Of a DNA stretch of 64,000 nucleotides, positions 34,061 through 46,964 are shown one piece after another. The position numbers and the translations under genes were made by a program. The notes below the pieces were generated by a model. That model did no database searches. It was not told where the DNA came from and saw only the letters and a list, made by a program, of their open reading frames with translations. Source of the stretch: Capsicum annuum. Taxonomy: Eukaryota; Streptophyta; Magnoliopsida; Solanales; Solanaceae. How positions within the stretch are numbered: the first letter of the stretch is position 1; each line of letters opens with the position of its first letter. The DNA lies in NCBI RefSeq assembly GCF_002878395.1, contig NC_061114.1:169138617-169202616 (forward strand), given 5' to 3'.

Positions 34061-35451
34061 ATAAACATCATGAGAGAAAATCTATAATACTAGTAACAAA
34101 ATCTGGGGATGCCTTAGATTCCTAACAAGTACAAGTGCATAGAGATGATTTTGGCTAGTGTCAGTACTAAAAGTGGTACGCTTAGGTGTTACAACTGAAG
34201 AAGCAGCAATGGGAACCTTATTAGCTGTAGTGGCAACTTTAGCTATAGGATAATTTCTCTATAGATGACCAGGCTGATAAAAATTATAATATAAGTTCCA
34301 CTCCTTCACACAATAACCATGGTAAAGATGCCCACAAAATTGGCAAAGAGGATAAGGTGGGGCTGACTGAGCTCCACTAGCCTCAAACTGGGCACCCTGT
34401 GCCTTTTGACCACTGCTAGTCTAAAAATAACAATCACCTAAAGGCTAAGGATAGGGAGCACTAGTAGTCGAATTAGAATTCCCCTAATTCTTTTTCTTAG
34501 TCTATTGTCTACCACCTCTCCCACTATTTTACTGATCCCTACCCTACTTTGAATATCTATACTGTTTGTTCTGCTGTTCTCCTATATCTGCCTACTTTGT
34601 CTTCTCATTCTCTACCAACTACATATATACTACCAACCAGGAGATGTCTAGATCATTATTCAACATCGCGACATTGAACTCCAATACCAATTCATAGGAC
34701 AACCCTGAAGTAAACTTTCTCATTTTGGACATAATGTTAGCCCCTAACTCTCGATCATATTGGGATAACTGCTAAAATTTTAGAGCATCCTCCTTCACAC
34801 TCATCTTCCCCTGCTTCAAGTTCACAAATACTTCAACCTTAGATTCCCTTAATTCTTGAGTAAAGAAGTGATCAAGAAAAGAACCTAAAAAGTCATCCCA
34901 CACTTTCTATTCAACATCATCACCTCTTATTGTTTCCCATGCCTCATACTAATAATAAGATACATCTTTCAAATGACATGCAACAAACTCTATACCTTCA
35001 TAGTTAGTAGTATGCATCATCCTAACAATCTTATTCATCTCATCAAAAAACCCTGAGGATTCTTCTTAACCTCAAAGCCTATATAGGTTAGGGGATTCAA
35101 CCTCATAAACTATCCAACCCAAGCGATCACAGATAAATAAGCAACAGAACCAACATAATCAAACTGATGAGACTATAATTCCATTAACTATGTAAGCATA
35201 TGAATAGAACAAAATAACTACACATTAGAGATATCTCCCTAAGGTGACTGAGCATAAGTATCACTATTTGGGAAAGCCCAAAGAGGACTAGTAGGGATAA
35301 GTGGAACTCTATATCAAATAGTATAGTCAGGAGAAGGAACCCTTGACTGGGTCTGCACTCTATAAGTAGGATAAGTTCCCATCATATTTCCCTCAAGTAG
35401 GATAGAGGGTCTAATAAAGTGTCTATGATCATCAGATCTTTGGGAAGGCAT
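34061..35451 (-). pseudogene. Element C gag (decayed)
   Basis: The likely start is the ATG at 35451 (MPSQRSDDHRHF), within the frame 35314-35514. Zinc-knuckle remains lie near 34260-34350 (CQFCGHLYHGYC-like reading). Capsid blocks around 34640-34900 (LNNDLDIS, a VDQF/FLDHF phrase) are in several frames. No long frame survives. Confidence 0.6.
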
Positions 35452-35637
35452 GATTTGAAATGAGTGTAAGCCAGAAGTTAGATAAGTTTCATTGCACAAA
35501 ATTCTATATCCCAAAAATTGAAGGTAAGATAGGGAGATATTCCTAAATTCCTTATAACCTCCCCCTTATAATGCTACACACCCTTAAAAAGGACTATCTT
35601 CAATAAGGGTTTGTGGACATCCAACGACCCTAAATTA

Positions 35638-35650
35638 TGCTTTGATACCT
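35638..35650 (-). promoter_or_regulatory. Element C primer-binding site (degenerate)
   Basis: The minus strand reads AGGTATCAAAGCA: 10 of 13 bases match the initiator-Met site. It is four bases from the LTR end at 35655. Confidence 0.65.
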
Positions 35651-35654
35651 TATT

Positions 35655-37541
35655 TATCATGACCTTACTCGAGCCTGGCCATGACAGCTATCTTAAGCCC
35701 ATCAAGAGCCAGAGACCACCCCCTTAGCATTACCTTATAAGCATAATAAAATTAAAAAGCAAAAGTCAACCAAATAGAAATAAGAAGAATAGATAAACCA
35801 AATAAAATTTCTAAGAATCCAAACAACAATCAACCCATACTTGTCAACAAAAGCCTCTATAACCAGAATACCAACTAAGATGGGACATGCCCCTTACTAT
35901 GACCAAATATAATCCGAAGTACTAAAATAGTAATGAAACTAGTAAAATGATCAGGACTTCTGAAAGATAGAAGCTCACCACTTCACAACAAATTCACAAG
36001 AGTACTTAACCATCTAACACTACACATGAGCAATAGAAAACTCTTTGTACCCAACATCATGAAATGATATAGCATCTAGGAATGGTCAGTGGGATACACA
36101 CTAGCATGTAACTCAAGGAAAGTGATAAAATAATGTCGTCTAAAAAATTTGTCAAACCATATATACACATTCATATATGCACATAGAGGATTCCGAGATA
36201 AGATAAAGGTTCATGAACATAAGAGTTTAAGCCATAAACTTAACTATGTAGCTCGCTCTGGCCTAAAGGAACACACGTGCCATATGGGTTAGTCTCCCCC
36301 TACTAAAAGGGCCCAAGTGTGTGTTAGCCGCATAAGTCAAGGAATTTGAAGGAATGGATAAAGACACCAATGCTCTATCCTATCAAAAATAAAATATGTG
36401 AACCAAGAAAAATATCATATAGGTCCCCGAGACAGCAAATGTTGTTTCTAATATTAGTCCCCCTGGGACTACACCTTCACGGTGAGCTATATAATTCTCT
36501 TTAAGCCCACATTTAAAAAGTTTACACATAATCCCAATCATTAACCCAGGAGTCTTATAATAAGGTATTTATCACTTAGTATCATCATACCAATTATGTT
36601 TGAAAGCATATATAATTAATTCAAACCAATTCGTGTAGCCATTAGACACCCAAATTCCATTTTAAAATCAAAACCAGGGCTACCAAATGCTTTTCAAATC
36701 TGTTTTAATCATTCATCCATTAATGCCATACAGTGGGTTCATAAATAAGTTGAATTATGAAATTATCCACATTCTAAAATCAAATTTATAAAGTAGGTTG
36801 AGGTTAATGTCATAACCAAGCGAAAAAGTCATCAATTTAGGGAAATCATGTTCCTCATTCTAATTCCCATTATAATGCACCCATTATGTTCAAAAATCAT
36901 AAATTTAAAGCATAAATTATCAATTTAAAATATGGAAAAAGTAATTCAAGTAACACCAATCAAAACCACTCAACCTAATTTCAAACCTAAAATTCAAAAC
37001 ACATGGATAATGATTAAATAAGTACCAAAATGGAACATTAATGTTAGAGAATAAGATACATGCCTGAAATACACAAGGAATTGAAAGAAATTCAAAGTTT
37101 GGAGCCTGATTGATGAATTTACTATAAAAACCTTGAATATTCTTGGGTTTTGAGTTTGAGAGGTAAAGAGAATGATCTTTGAAAACTTAAGGAAATGGGT
37201 TTATTTTATTTTTAAAGGCTTTACAAGGGATAAAAATGCCAAAAGCCCCACACCTAGGTGAAAAAATAAAACTGGGCATTTTTAACACAACAGCGTGGCA
37301 CACTAATAACATGGAGTCTAGCCTCCGTGCCACACTGCTATCGCGGAGTTTATCCTGGTGACATGGTAATATCATGGACCCTCAATGCCTCGAGATTACA
37401 AAATAACCTCAAACCCCTTTCAAAAATTTTAAAACTTTTTTCAATTACCCCTTTGACATCCCTAAACATAATTAAAATTAAAAGTTGATTTTCTTATATC
37501 GGAGGGTCAAAAATTAATTATTGAAATTTTGAGGGGCCTTA
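35655..37541 (-). repeat. Element C 5' LTR
   Basis: It runs TATCATGACC to GGGGCCTTAA on the plus strand and parallels the 3' LTR. It has a single copy of the segment that is duplicated there. The outer end merges into a (TA)n run, so the last bases are uncertain. Confidence 0.8.
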
Positions 37542-37582
37542 ATATATATATATATATATATATATACATACATACATACATA
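37542..37582. repeat. Microsatellite (TA)n followed by (CATA)n
   Basis: An alternating TA run to about 37566, then four CATA units. It continues the TATGTGTGTGTA run at 22873-22886 across element C, so C inserted into a pre-existing simple repeat. Confidence 0.85.
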
Positions 37583-37591
37583 TACATGTAT

Positions 37592-37690
37592 GGACTAAGG
37601 ATGTAATATTCATAATTAACTTAATATGATGATATTTAATCCATATATATCATCATATTGAGTTGATTGTGAACATTACATCCTCATTCC
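37592..37690. repeat. Long imperfect inverted repeat (hairpin)
   Basis: Arm 37592-37633 pairs with 37649-37690 (42 positions each, about 34 identical as reverse complements), with a 15-bp loop. Pairing continues partly outward into TATACATGTA / TACATATACA. Shared words include AAGGATGTAAT and AATATGATGAT. It could be a small foldback MITE or a hairpin RNA source. Confidence 0.7.
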
Positions 37691-39326
37691 TTACATATAC
37701 ATTCATGAGATACTGGTACCATTGAGAAGTAGTATTTTTGAAAGAAAAAATACTTTTATGTATATATACATATATCTGCGTTATTTTTATTTTTTTATTC
37801 ATATATTCAAAATGTTAGTAAAGATGGTGTAAGCTACCATTTCAGACTTTTTCTGCTTGCAAGTGGTGTGCTCATAGTGTATTTTACTTATCTTATTTTT
37901 TACTTTTCTTAGTTGGCCTATAATACCTATTGAATACAAGTGGACCATACTCATCCATATTGTGCTCTTTCAGTGAGATTTGAGTATTGATATCGGTCAT
38001 AGAGGTTGAACTCATATGAATTTTGAAGCAGTGTCAGAGATACTGTGTGCTATAGGTCTTTCTGAGTTGATCCTAGACCTCTTGTTACGTTAATTTATGT
38101 CTTCATTTCATTTTCAAAGACAGACATGCATTTAAGATCTGTTACATACTAGATACTATTACACTTTAACACCAAATTTTTGTAAACTATGCAATTTCTT
38201 TCAAACTCTTGTTTTAATTATATTTCGTATTGACTTAACTTTTCTCTAAAACAATCGCATTTGGGTTATATTATTATCGATTTTGGTTTTTCCTTTATCA
38301 GTCTGAGTTATTGACTTACTTATCAAGAATCAGTCACGATAAATATCATCATGACATATTTTGGGATCATGATAAACACCCCTCTATGTAATCGTGAAAT
38401 TTTTAAATAAACATTGTCATTATAAAGAGGTTTTACTTGTATGTTTTAAAGTTCAGTTTAATAATAGTAATACTCTGTGAATTATATATTTGGTTATATT
38501 GTGTTCTATTTATTTAATGCATAACATTGGTTTATTAATAATTTCTCATTTTAAAAGACGATACCGCTTACATCTAGAAAACTCACGACATTATTTTTTC
38601 CTTATAAGAAAGCAGATCATCAGTATATTAAACATTCTTAGCAACTAAACGATGGATAGATTTACCTAGCAACAAAATTACCTTTCCCGATAAATATTTT
38701 TGTATGCATCATAGGGCTATTTATTGGAATATATTTCATATTATCAAAAATATGCAAATAATTGGAGGCTTATAATACGTGAGAAATGTTTTCTTAAATA
38801 TGATACTTTCTCCCCCCCTCCACCCTTTGCAATTTTATTATACAATTATTTAAAAATAGTTTTAGTGGATATGACAAGTCTTTTAATTTCTGCACTAAGC
38901 AAATAGAGAAGAAATTTGATTGGAAGATAAGAACTTGTACTTGATCTTTTTATGGATAAATTTGGGGGAACGAAAAAGATATTTTGAAAAAATATTATAA
39001 AGAGTTTTCTCTATAAAGTTACGTTGAAATTCACAAAAGATGATATTTAAATAGAACTAATTCAAATTAAAGAATGAAAAGACACAATCTTTCATTAAAG
39101 GAAACATTTTCATAAAATACTTATAATTAGTTTATTCTAAATAAAAATACAATAATCCCCCACTACTTTGAATATAAATTAGGACACAAATATCAAGTTA
39201 TATTTGTGCATATGGTAATGTATATTTCAATTTGAAAAATACCTTAGTGCAATATAACAAGATTAAAGTTGAAATTCCACATAACATTATTGCTTTGAAT
39301 AGGTTATTCATTGTGATAAATATTTC

Positions 39327-39329
<3 letters not shown>

Positions 39330-39370
<41 letters not shown>
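39330..39370. repeat. (TA)n microsatellite
   Basis: An uninterrupted AT alternation of about 41 bp. Confidence 0.95.
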
Positions 39371-39373
<3 letters not shown>

Positions 39374-40832
39374 TCAACTCTAATCTATGACAATCAGTAC
39401 TAGTACATCTCTTACGTAAGTACTAATGTAACAACAATTCAATAACATATTGTTACCCTTTGAATTCCTAACTATTTATTTCACAATGTTGGGTAGCATT
39501 ACCATTATTTTTGGACCTAATTAAGGAGTTTTAAATCAATAAAATTTAATGTTATGTTCAACAATTTTAGTTTAAGAAACTTAGTAAAGAGTTCCATCAA
39601 ATTATTTCAAATCCAACAATGTGATAAAGTTTATTCTATCTCAACTTTACACATAATCACCGTTTACTGGTGTAAGAGTGACTTAATTATCACAACATTG
39701 AGCTTACATCTAGTTTGATATATCAATGAATTTTCTAAAATGATAGTAATTCATCCACCACTCATCTTTCTTCCTTGTATCTACTTAGGGAAGGTTGTTC
39801 TTGGTTTCAAGAAATTGCACCTTCTCTCAAGATAAACATCATATGATAGATTTATTTTCTCAAATATGTGATAACTAAATTGTAAGGACATATTCTTATA
39901 GAATAGTATGAAATTAAGAGTTCCTCAAATCATTAGTTTTCTAAAGAAAGTCAAGACCTCCATTATTGCTCTTCCAATAGTGCTTTCTTACACATGTGGA
40001 AACACATTTATTTTTATCAATATTAGTTAACTTGAACTAGGATCAAATAGGGTATTGTCCTATTTAATATTTAAGGGACTGAATTAATTATCACTTTCTT
40101 AATGAAATGAGATTAACTCAATACACAACACCCACTATTTAATTTAATCTTGATATTCAACATCGTATCAGTTTGCCCAGGATCTTTTATTTTAAATATG
40201 ATTATAAAAACTACTCATTCTTGTTATGATTTTGATGTATTTGCTATAATAATTATATTGATAAACTATCACACAATATCACATATCCATAAAGAATTGT
40301 TAGTTGACAACATAGTAACTATCTCGATTTTATGTTCTTTAAATGTATATTAGATACATATTTATTCTAATGTTGCCGTTTGATTGCATGTCAAGCACCC
40401 TACACCTTGTATAATAAATCTCACCATTTTTCTTGTTTTCATGCACTTTAAATGTCTAGAGCTTTTTTATAACTGTCCCAAGTTATTTATGACCTATTGA
40501 GATTGACAGTTCGGTATATGGGTGGTTCGTCTGAGAATCAGTAATATCAAATATAATGTGAAATACTTTATTTAAATTTGCTTTTGATAGAAATATAACG
40601 TATCACCCTTCTAGAATATTTTTAAGTTGTATAAATTTTTTTAGTTATGGTATATCTATATTACTTTACAAATAGTTTTATAACCTATTAATATTTTAAG
40701 CGGACATAATAAATTTAGATATGTTAAAATATTATTGTTATATAATAGAACTTTTATTAGAAATAATTTTCTATTAATAATGATACATTTAAAATATTTT
40801 AGTTATTTTATCATGAACCTATTGAATGCCTC

Positions 40833-40985
40833 TATATATAATGGGCTAATTAAAGTTAAGTAATGTCACCTTCACTTCCATATGGAAGTGGATGGAAGGG
40901 TCATTATGCATTAATACCTAATATGGCAGCCCGCCAACAAGCTTGGTGACTGTGGCAGCTTGCTAACAAGCTTAGTGGTACTTGT
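40833..40985. other. TATA-like site, palindrome and short direct repeat
   Basis: CTCTATATATAATGG (about 40831) resembles a TATA box. CTTCCATATGGAAG (40875-40888) is a perfect palindrome. Two 24-bp copies, GGCAGC-GC-AACAAGCTT-GTG, stand at 40925 and 40954, 29 bp apart. No gene or transposon boundary could be tied to them; an LTR promoter remnant is one possibility. Confidence 0.35.
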
Positions 40986-41532
40986 AATTGCTTTAATTAT
41001 GTAGAAAATAACAACATTAATCCATTTAGACAATATGTAACTACTATATTAATATTTATCATAATTGGATTCTGTCCATATCCACAAAACATGAAATTGT
41101 GCACTTTTATATCGTGGAAATCCTTCTTCATTGCTCTGGAGAAAATAAATATAACAAATAATTCAAGTCTGAGTTCTAGTGGAATACTATTTGGAGGCTT
41201 CTTGAATAAGTTGTTAGCTTTGGCATTAAGGTAGTTTAGGCTTATCCTACCTTTAGATTGAGCTTATTTACGGTAATTCTGTACTATTATGTTAATTTTG
41301 GATAAGTAATTTTAATTTGGGTACCATTTAGTATATATATTTATCAGATTAGGATCCTATTCTAGTAAATTTTGATATCTTATCTTTTAGTATTATATAG
41401 AATTTGTCAATTTAGAATATGAAATTAAGTTGTGAAATCTTGGATTCATTTCTTTTTAATTAAAATATATGAATGGTTATTTAAATGTATTTTAGTTTTG
41501 ATTTATGTTCAACATATAATTTATTTCTGTAA

Positions 41533-41994
41533 TTGATTGTGAATTTTTGTACCACTTTGGCATTGGTTATGGTATATTTTAGTTTTAATTTTATGGTTAC
41601 TATGAGTTTTGATTCTATTCCGACATCTGGCTATGATGATTTGGGTGTTCTGGTACTGATTATTGTTATTCTGGGACTTGTGGTTCCTCTAAGTTCTGGT
41701 TCAAGTCCGGCATCTAATTATGAGTTTTGTTGTAGATCATATATGTGGCCTCATATTATCACCTACTATTTTTGGTTCAAATCCGACATGTGTCATCTTG
41801 TATTATCCATCACTGTTGGTTCAAGCCATGCGTCTGGCCTATCATTACTATCCGTTGGTTTTGGTTCAAGCTCGGTGCACTTCTGGATGAGTACTATGAT
41901 TTCGTGTGAAGGGTTAAATTATGGATTACTTATGTTTACTTTCATTTACTACTTCTTGAGTATCTCAGCGGCTTATGTAGGCACGGGTAGGTAA
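41533..41994 (+). other. 153-codon frame over spaced GGTTCAAG repeats
   Basis: It is open for 153 codons and rich in Ser, Leu, Val and Phe. Its DNA carries four diverged copies of GGTTCAAGTCCGGCATCTG, at about 41698, 41774, 41818 and 41863. The hydrophobic composition reflects T-rich DNA, and no domain is recognised. It ends just before element E. It may be part of an undescribed repeat rather than a gene. Confidence 0.25.
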
Positions 41995-42097
41995 ATTTTT
42001 TTCTTCAGTGTGTCTGGTGGGCTTATGAAGGCCTAGTTAGGTTACGCTTGGTTTGACTTTTACTACTGCATTATTTATCTTTCTTTATCACTTTTAC

Positions 42098-44066
42098 TAT
42101 AATATCCTAAAGTTTCAAGCTCTAGACCCATCAACAGATAGGCTATTAAATTAGTGTTCCAACACCACCAGTCTTGCCTTAATTCGATTTCGTAGTGGAA
42201 AGTGATACCAAGATGAATAAAAAACTGTAGAACTGCCAGCGAAGTTGACTCAGGAAATGACCTATTACAGGAAATAATGTGTCATTGTCACAATAGTAAA
42301 GAAACCAAGGGATTCAACTCCTGACCATGACTTTTCATGATGACCTATTATCAAACATAACGAGTCTTTAGGAGTAAGTTATTGTTATGACAGTGAGGAC
42401 CTAAGGTTCAGATCCCCAATCATGGCTCCAGGCCATGACTCATGACCAGTCATAATGGGTCATAGCGTGAGTCATCACGACTGAAACTAGTAATTTCATG
42501 CATAATTTAAAAAGGGCTTTTTGGTAGATTCTCATTCTTTTAATCCCAAACCAACGTTTTTTGAGCAATCCAACATAAGTTATTGTGGGTTAAATTTACC
42601 CTAACACCTCATATACTCAAAATCACTCAACACTTACCAAAGATGGGAATTTTCTTCTGTTGCAAAGTCATGTTAGGGTTCCTCAAGAACAAGCTCAATT
42701 CCAAGAATTTTTCCAAGGCTTCCATATTTAGGTATATGGGATTTCATTGATGGTTCCCTTCAACCCATTGAGTCCCAAAAACTTCTAATCAAGTTTATTT
42801 GCCCTCCAAGAATTGAATTCCAAGTCAAATATGAGTTTACTTAATTCCTATAGTCTATTTGTGTAAATAAGCTATGTGTATGTGTTTTCCCATATGAATT
42901 TCATCTTCTCATACTCACCATCGTGAATTTCCTTATTATTGTTAAATTATTGAGTTTGGGATATGTTTCGTAAAATTCTATACCATGATTAGTTTTATCA
43001 CGTTCAGTTGCATTAGACAAAGTTGGTGGGTTATGAAACTCGATACTTAGGAATTCAGATATACATCAGTTTACATGTTTTTAAGTATTTTAAATTAGGC
43101 ATGCATTACTATTTTCATGATTATATCATGATGAACAATTTTATTTTATGCTTTAGTTTCATTTAATTAGGAGTCATACGTATCACCGAGTGAATGCACG
43201 AATGATGAATCTCCTGTTAGTTTGGTAGGCATGGTTAGTAGAAGCTCCTAAGTTCCAGAACTGTGGTGCCACCATAGGTTACAAGGCGTACCCCATAAGT
43301 TAATGTATGAAACCCTAGTCCCTTAGGACGCTAGTTAAGCTGATCCAACCCAGCCAGTTTTGGTACTCCTGACAAGCTAATAGCACCTTTCAAAATGGGG
43401 TCACATGTTGGACTCCAATTAGCTTATATTGGGTTTTTCAGTTATTGTTAGCTCCCATAGTCCTTGGTTTATTTTTAGTTTTATGTTTGCTTGACTAACT
43501 ATTTAGATACTCAGTTATCCAGTATTCGATATTATCTGACACATGTTTATAATTGGTTTTGAATTCAGTTAACATGTTCATGAAATCGTGTTCAGTATAT
43601 GCTAGCTAATTTCCCATCTTACATAATTAGTACATTCAAAGTACAAATCTCATACTTTTTTGTTCCATATTGTCTCATAATATAGATTTGAACTCTTAGT
43701 CAAAGATTTTGGTGAGTCATAATCATTCGAGGACTAGCTATCAGTTTTTTATTTTATTATTAATTTGTTTTAGTTTTAGTCTATTTTATTTAGTTGTGGT
43801 CCTGTCCCAATAACTCATTATAAGTAGAGACTTTTAGAAAGATATTTATATTATAAGCATATTGGTTTGTCAGGCCATTCTATTTCCAGTATTATTCGGT
43901 ATTCAGTTTTATATTATTACTTCGATCAGTTATGTGAGTTACCTTCTGCCTAATATTTTTTTTATTTTCTTAGTATTTTAATTTATGCAAGGCCATTGGT
44001 TATCTTAGAGACAGTTGCGACTCTTAGCACTATGTTACAACTAGGGGATAGTCTTGGGTCATGACA
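42098..44066 (+). repeat. Element E 5' LTR
   Basis: It starts TATAATATCC (expected TGTAATACC) and ends GGTCATGACA. Much of it reappears at 62574-64000 (3' LTR, direct) and its first ~810 bp at 59898-60708 (G, inverted). Around 42390-42480 there are several ATGACT/AGTCAT words that can pair with each other. Confidence 0.8.
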
Positions 44067-44070
44067 AACT

Positions 44071-44083
44071 TATTATCAGAGCA
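44071..44083 (+). promoter_or_regulatory. Element E primer-binding site (degenerate)
   Basis: TATTATCAGAGCA matches the initiator-Met site at 10 of 13 bases and lies four bases after the LTR. Confidence 0.65.
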
Positions 44084-44278
44084 AGGTTTAGAGTGTTCTA
44101 GGGTGTCTGAAAGTCGCATTATGTAGAGTCTAGTTCATGGGCGTGAAGCATGCCACATTTATGAGTGAGGGGATACGAAATCTTTAGGGAAGATATCACT
44201 TCTTTCAAGATCTTTTAATAGAGTGTGAACTCTATTAAATATTTTTTGTCTAACTCATCCTTAATCCATTTATAGACT

Positions 44279-44358
44279 ATGCCTTCTAAGAGAACTAATA
44301 GAAGGAGGAATGGGAACTAATAAGCACCACCACCAATTCCTAAAGACCCTATGAATAA
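44279..44358 (+). pseudogene. Element E gag, N-terminal piece
   Basis: The ATG at 44279 reads MPSKRTNRRRNGN and then a stop, similar to the MPPKKENGN start in D1. It is followed by PPPIPKDPMNK. D2 then interrupts, and gag resumes at 54597. Confidence 0.65.
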
Positions 44359-44363
44359 ATAGG
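44359..44363. repeat. Left target-site duplication of D2 (ATAGG)
   Basis: ATAGG is repeated exactly at 54592-54596. Confidence 0.9.
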
Positions 44364-46949
44364 TGTAACGCCCCGAATCTGGTACCCGGAGTGCTACATG
44401 GTGCTCATGACCCTGAAGAACCACAAACTAACCCATGAATAATACTTGTACCTGTATACTGCATAAAATATCATATAATGCATAAAAAAGAACTGGAAGG
44501 CCGTAAGGTTCAAAGCTGTAACATAAGATCTAATAAATCGTAACATATGGATGGGCTATGGAATACCCAAAACAAAGCTGAAATAAGCTATCTGAACATA
44601 CTGTAGTCTGAAAAGCCTCTAAACATGACAGTCTGAATAATGAGTTAATGGGACATGTCCCCAACTAACTCTAACTAATATGTTAATTAATGAGATATTA
44701 AAATAATAATCGTGTCCTTGAAAGATGAGGACTCACTTCTAACTCTGACAACTAAGACTGGAATCTAGTAATGCTCTGGAGCTCATGTCTCTGAACCTAT
44801 GGTATAAGAAAACATAGTGCAAATGAGTTAGTACTTTAAATGTACAGGTATGCATGTAAGGTAGGCTGAATGCATGGGGTTCATCCATGAACACTACTGA
44901 CTAACTAACTAATATGAGCATGAGAATACATGCATACATACATAGTAACTATAATTGAAATCGTGATAATGTGAGTTTACTAATAACAAACATGACTAAT
45001 GAATGAGTTTTGATAACTGATATAACTAATAACATGAGTGACTGTATCTGACAGTCTTGAATCTGATGAAACTAGTTGAGTTCCATACTAAATCCGAGTT
45101 GATTGTATCTGACAGTTCTGAATTCTGTAAAACTATCTGAGTTCTATTATTGAGACTGATTGGCTATATCTGACAGTCCTGGTTCATCAACATGAAACAG
45201 TGGGAAGTAGTTATCTAACTGACATGCCCCAAATGATACATTATAGCTGAATTGGGGTCCAATCTGTGCCCTGATTGGAAGGGTGTCAATACCGCGTCAT
45301 TGGTAAGGACAACATGTGAGTGACCCTCAACTAGCAGATTACTCTAATGAGAACGGTGGTAACCCTCAAATAAAAGGTTAAGCCACCTCATCTACCCTTA
45401 ACTAGCAGGTATGATGTCTCAACCTATGCTTGCTACATAGTTTTGGAATGCAAGGATTGCTCCTAAGAATTGCACCCTCTACTGGCATGTGAGTTCCCAT
45501 CTGTGGGCCCATGCGTTGCTAATTTCTACTCCCATCTGAATAGACACTGAACATGGGTTACTAAACTAAACTGGACTGAGTTAACTGAGTTCAGCTGAAT
45601 GAAAAAATATTACTGAGATTACTGAGTTTTCCTGAGTCATGAGACTGACTGAATTCTACTAAACATGGTTTGACTGAGAGTATATTGGAAACTTGACATT
45701 TGCTTTAGGCATACAGTTAAGTTGTCGGGTACAAGTACCCCCAGAACTCGACAGTAGAAAACTGACAAAGCCTGACTTTCTTGAATATATGACCAACATC
45801 AACAATCCATAATTAATAAGTTGGGGATTTCATGAAGTACATGGTTATCATACTATCTAACATGGACGGGAAAGCTTATAATCATATCATAATCTCATGT
45901 TCTAATATCTTGGGCATTCCAATAACATACACATTTCACAAGGATAGCATGGAAACCATATAAACATAAGAGGATGACAAGCATGTCATAATCAGTTTAT
46001 GTTTTGGGCTATAAGGCATGATTTCTACTCTTCCAAGCATTTTATCAAACAGCATGCATGCATAATTTAGGGCATAGGTGAAATCATTAGATTACACATC
46101 ATAAGAAACTAAATTCATGGATTTTATCTTGCATGTTAACATATTATAATAAAAAAAAAACACAAAGATTTAAACTTTGAAATCAATCAAAGTCAACAAC
46201 ATGATTACAAATAACCCACACCATAAATACCATGATTTATAGATAAAACAAGATTCTTGAACATCATGGATGGAAGGAATACATAAATGAACACTGTGCA
46301 TACCTTGGTTCATAAATACACGAAGATTGACGGAGGAAACTCTTGATTTTGAATCTTCTATGAGAAGCCCTAAGTTGTTCTTGAGATGTTTTTGAGAGAA
46401 GAGAGTATAATTCAGGTTCCCAATAGCTGAATCTCGTGTTAAAGGGCTTCAATAGGGTTGGGAAATTGACCCTTTTAACCCTGGACACGTCTTTTAATTT
46501 CAGTGAAAATTTTTCGAATTGGACCCCTAGCACGATGCGGCGCTAATGTGCCGTGTCACTGAAATTTGATAACTGAGAAATTGAGGGATGGCATGACACA
46601 GAACCATCGCATTTCCACTTTCTTTATGACCTAGAAGTTTGGAGTGATATGGGGGAAATCACTTTGGGACACTGAAAAAAGGACAATTTCCATTTTAGCT
46701 TGTGGCGCGGTGCGCCACTGACCAATAGGGCGTTGTTTTACAACAGGAACTTGAAATAGTCATAACTTCTTACCCTGTTATCAGATTTAAGCGAATCTTA
46801 TATCGATAGAAAGCTTGTTGAAATTCCCACATGAAAAATAGTGAAAATATTAAAAATATAACATGTACAAAGGCTGATTCATCTTTCAAAGAAAGCTTCT
46901 AACATTTTTTCAGATGATTTCAAGCTAGAAAAGAGTACGGGGTATTATA
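44364..46949 (-). repeat. D2 3' LTR
   Basis: Plus strand TGTAACGCCCC to GGTATTATA. It has GACTGTATCTGACAGTC-type repeats at 45045-45190 and ACTAGCAG words at 45328-45485. An 89-aa minus frame (46264-46533) has a counterpart in the other LTR but no domain. Confidence 0.9.
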
Positions 46950-46964
46950 ACATCTCCCCCTTGA
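46950..46964 (-). promoter_or_regulatory. D2 polypurine tract
   Basis: The minus strand reads CTCAAGGGGGAGATG, directly before the LTR start. Confidence 0.7.

Larger units (their letters stand above)
22887..37541 (-). mobile_element. Element C: decayed chromovirus split by B1
   Basis: On the minus strand: 5' LTR 35655-37541, degenerate initiator-Met primer site 35638-35650, gag, protease, RT, RNase H, integrase, chromodomain, polypurine tract 30579-30593 and 3' LTR (27832-30578 plus 22887-23109). The 3' LTR is cut in two by B1 and enlarged by a tandem duplication of about 1.08 kb; without both, it matches the 5' LTR in length. LTR start reads TGTCATGACC. It lies in a TG/TA microsatellite, so the target duplication is not readable. 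Confidence 0.82.
37583..42097. other. AT-rich region without recognisable genes, between C and E
   Basis: 4.5 kb of AT-rich DNA. Small frames (38724-38906, 40150-40353) lack domains. It contains the hairpin at 37592-37690, the (TA)n at 39330-39370, a short tandem repeat at 40925-40977 and the frame 41533-41994, each listed separately. Otherwise I see nothing coding. Confidence 0.5.

Noticed and set aside
39370..40480. Possible Ty1/copia remnant on the minus strand
   Set aside because: An LSRE-like phrase and spacing suggested a copia C-terminus, but no RT, integrase or RNase H motif could be confirmed.
46264..46533. 89-aa minus frame, with a similar 134-aa frame at 53787-54191
   Set aside because: Both lie inside the two LTRs of D2 and are similar because the LTRs are copies; D1's LTRs do not keep the frame and no domain is visible.
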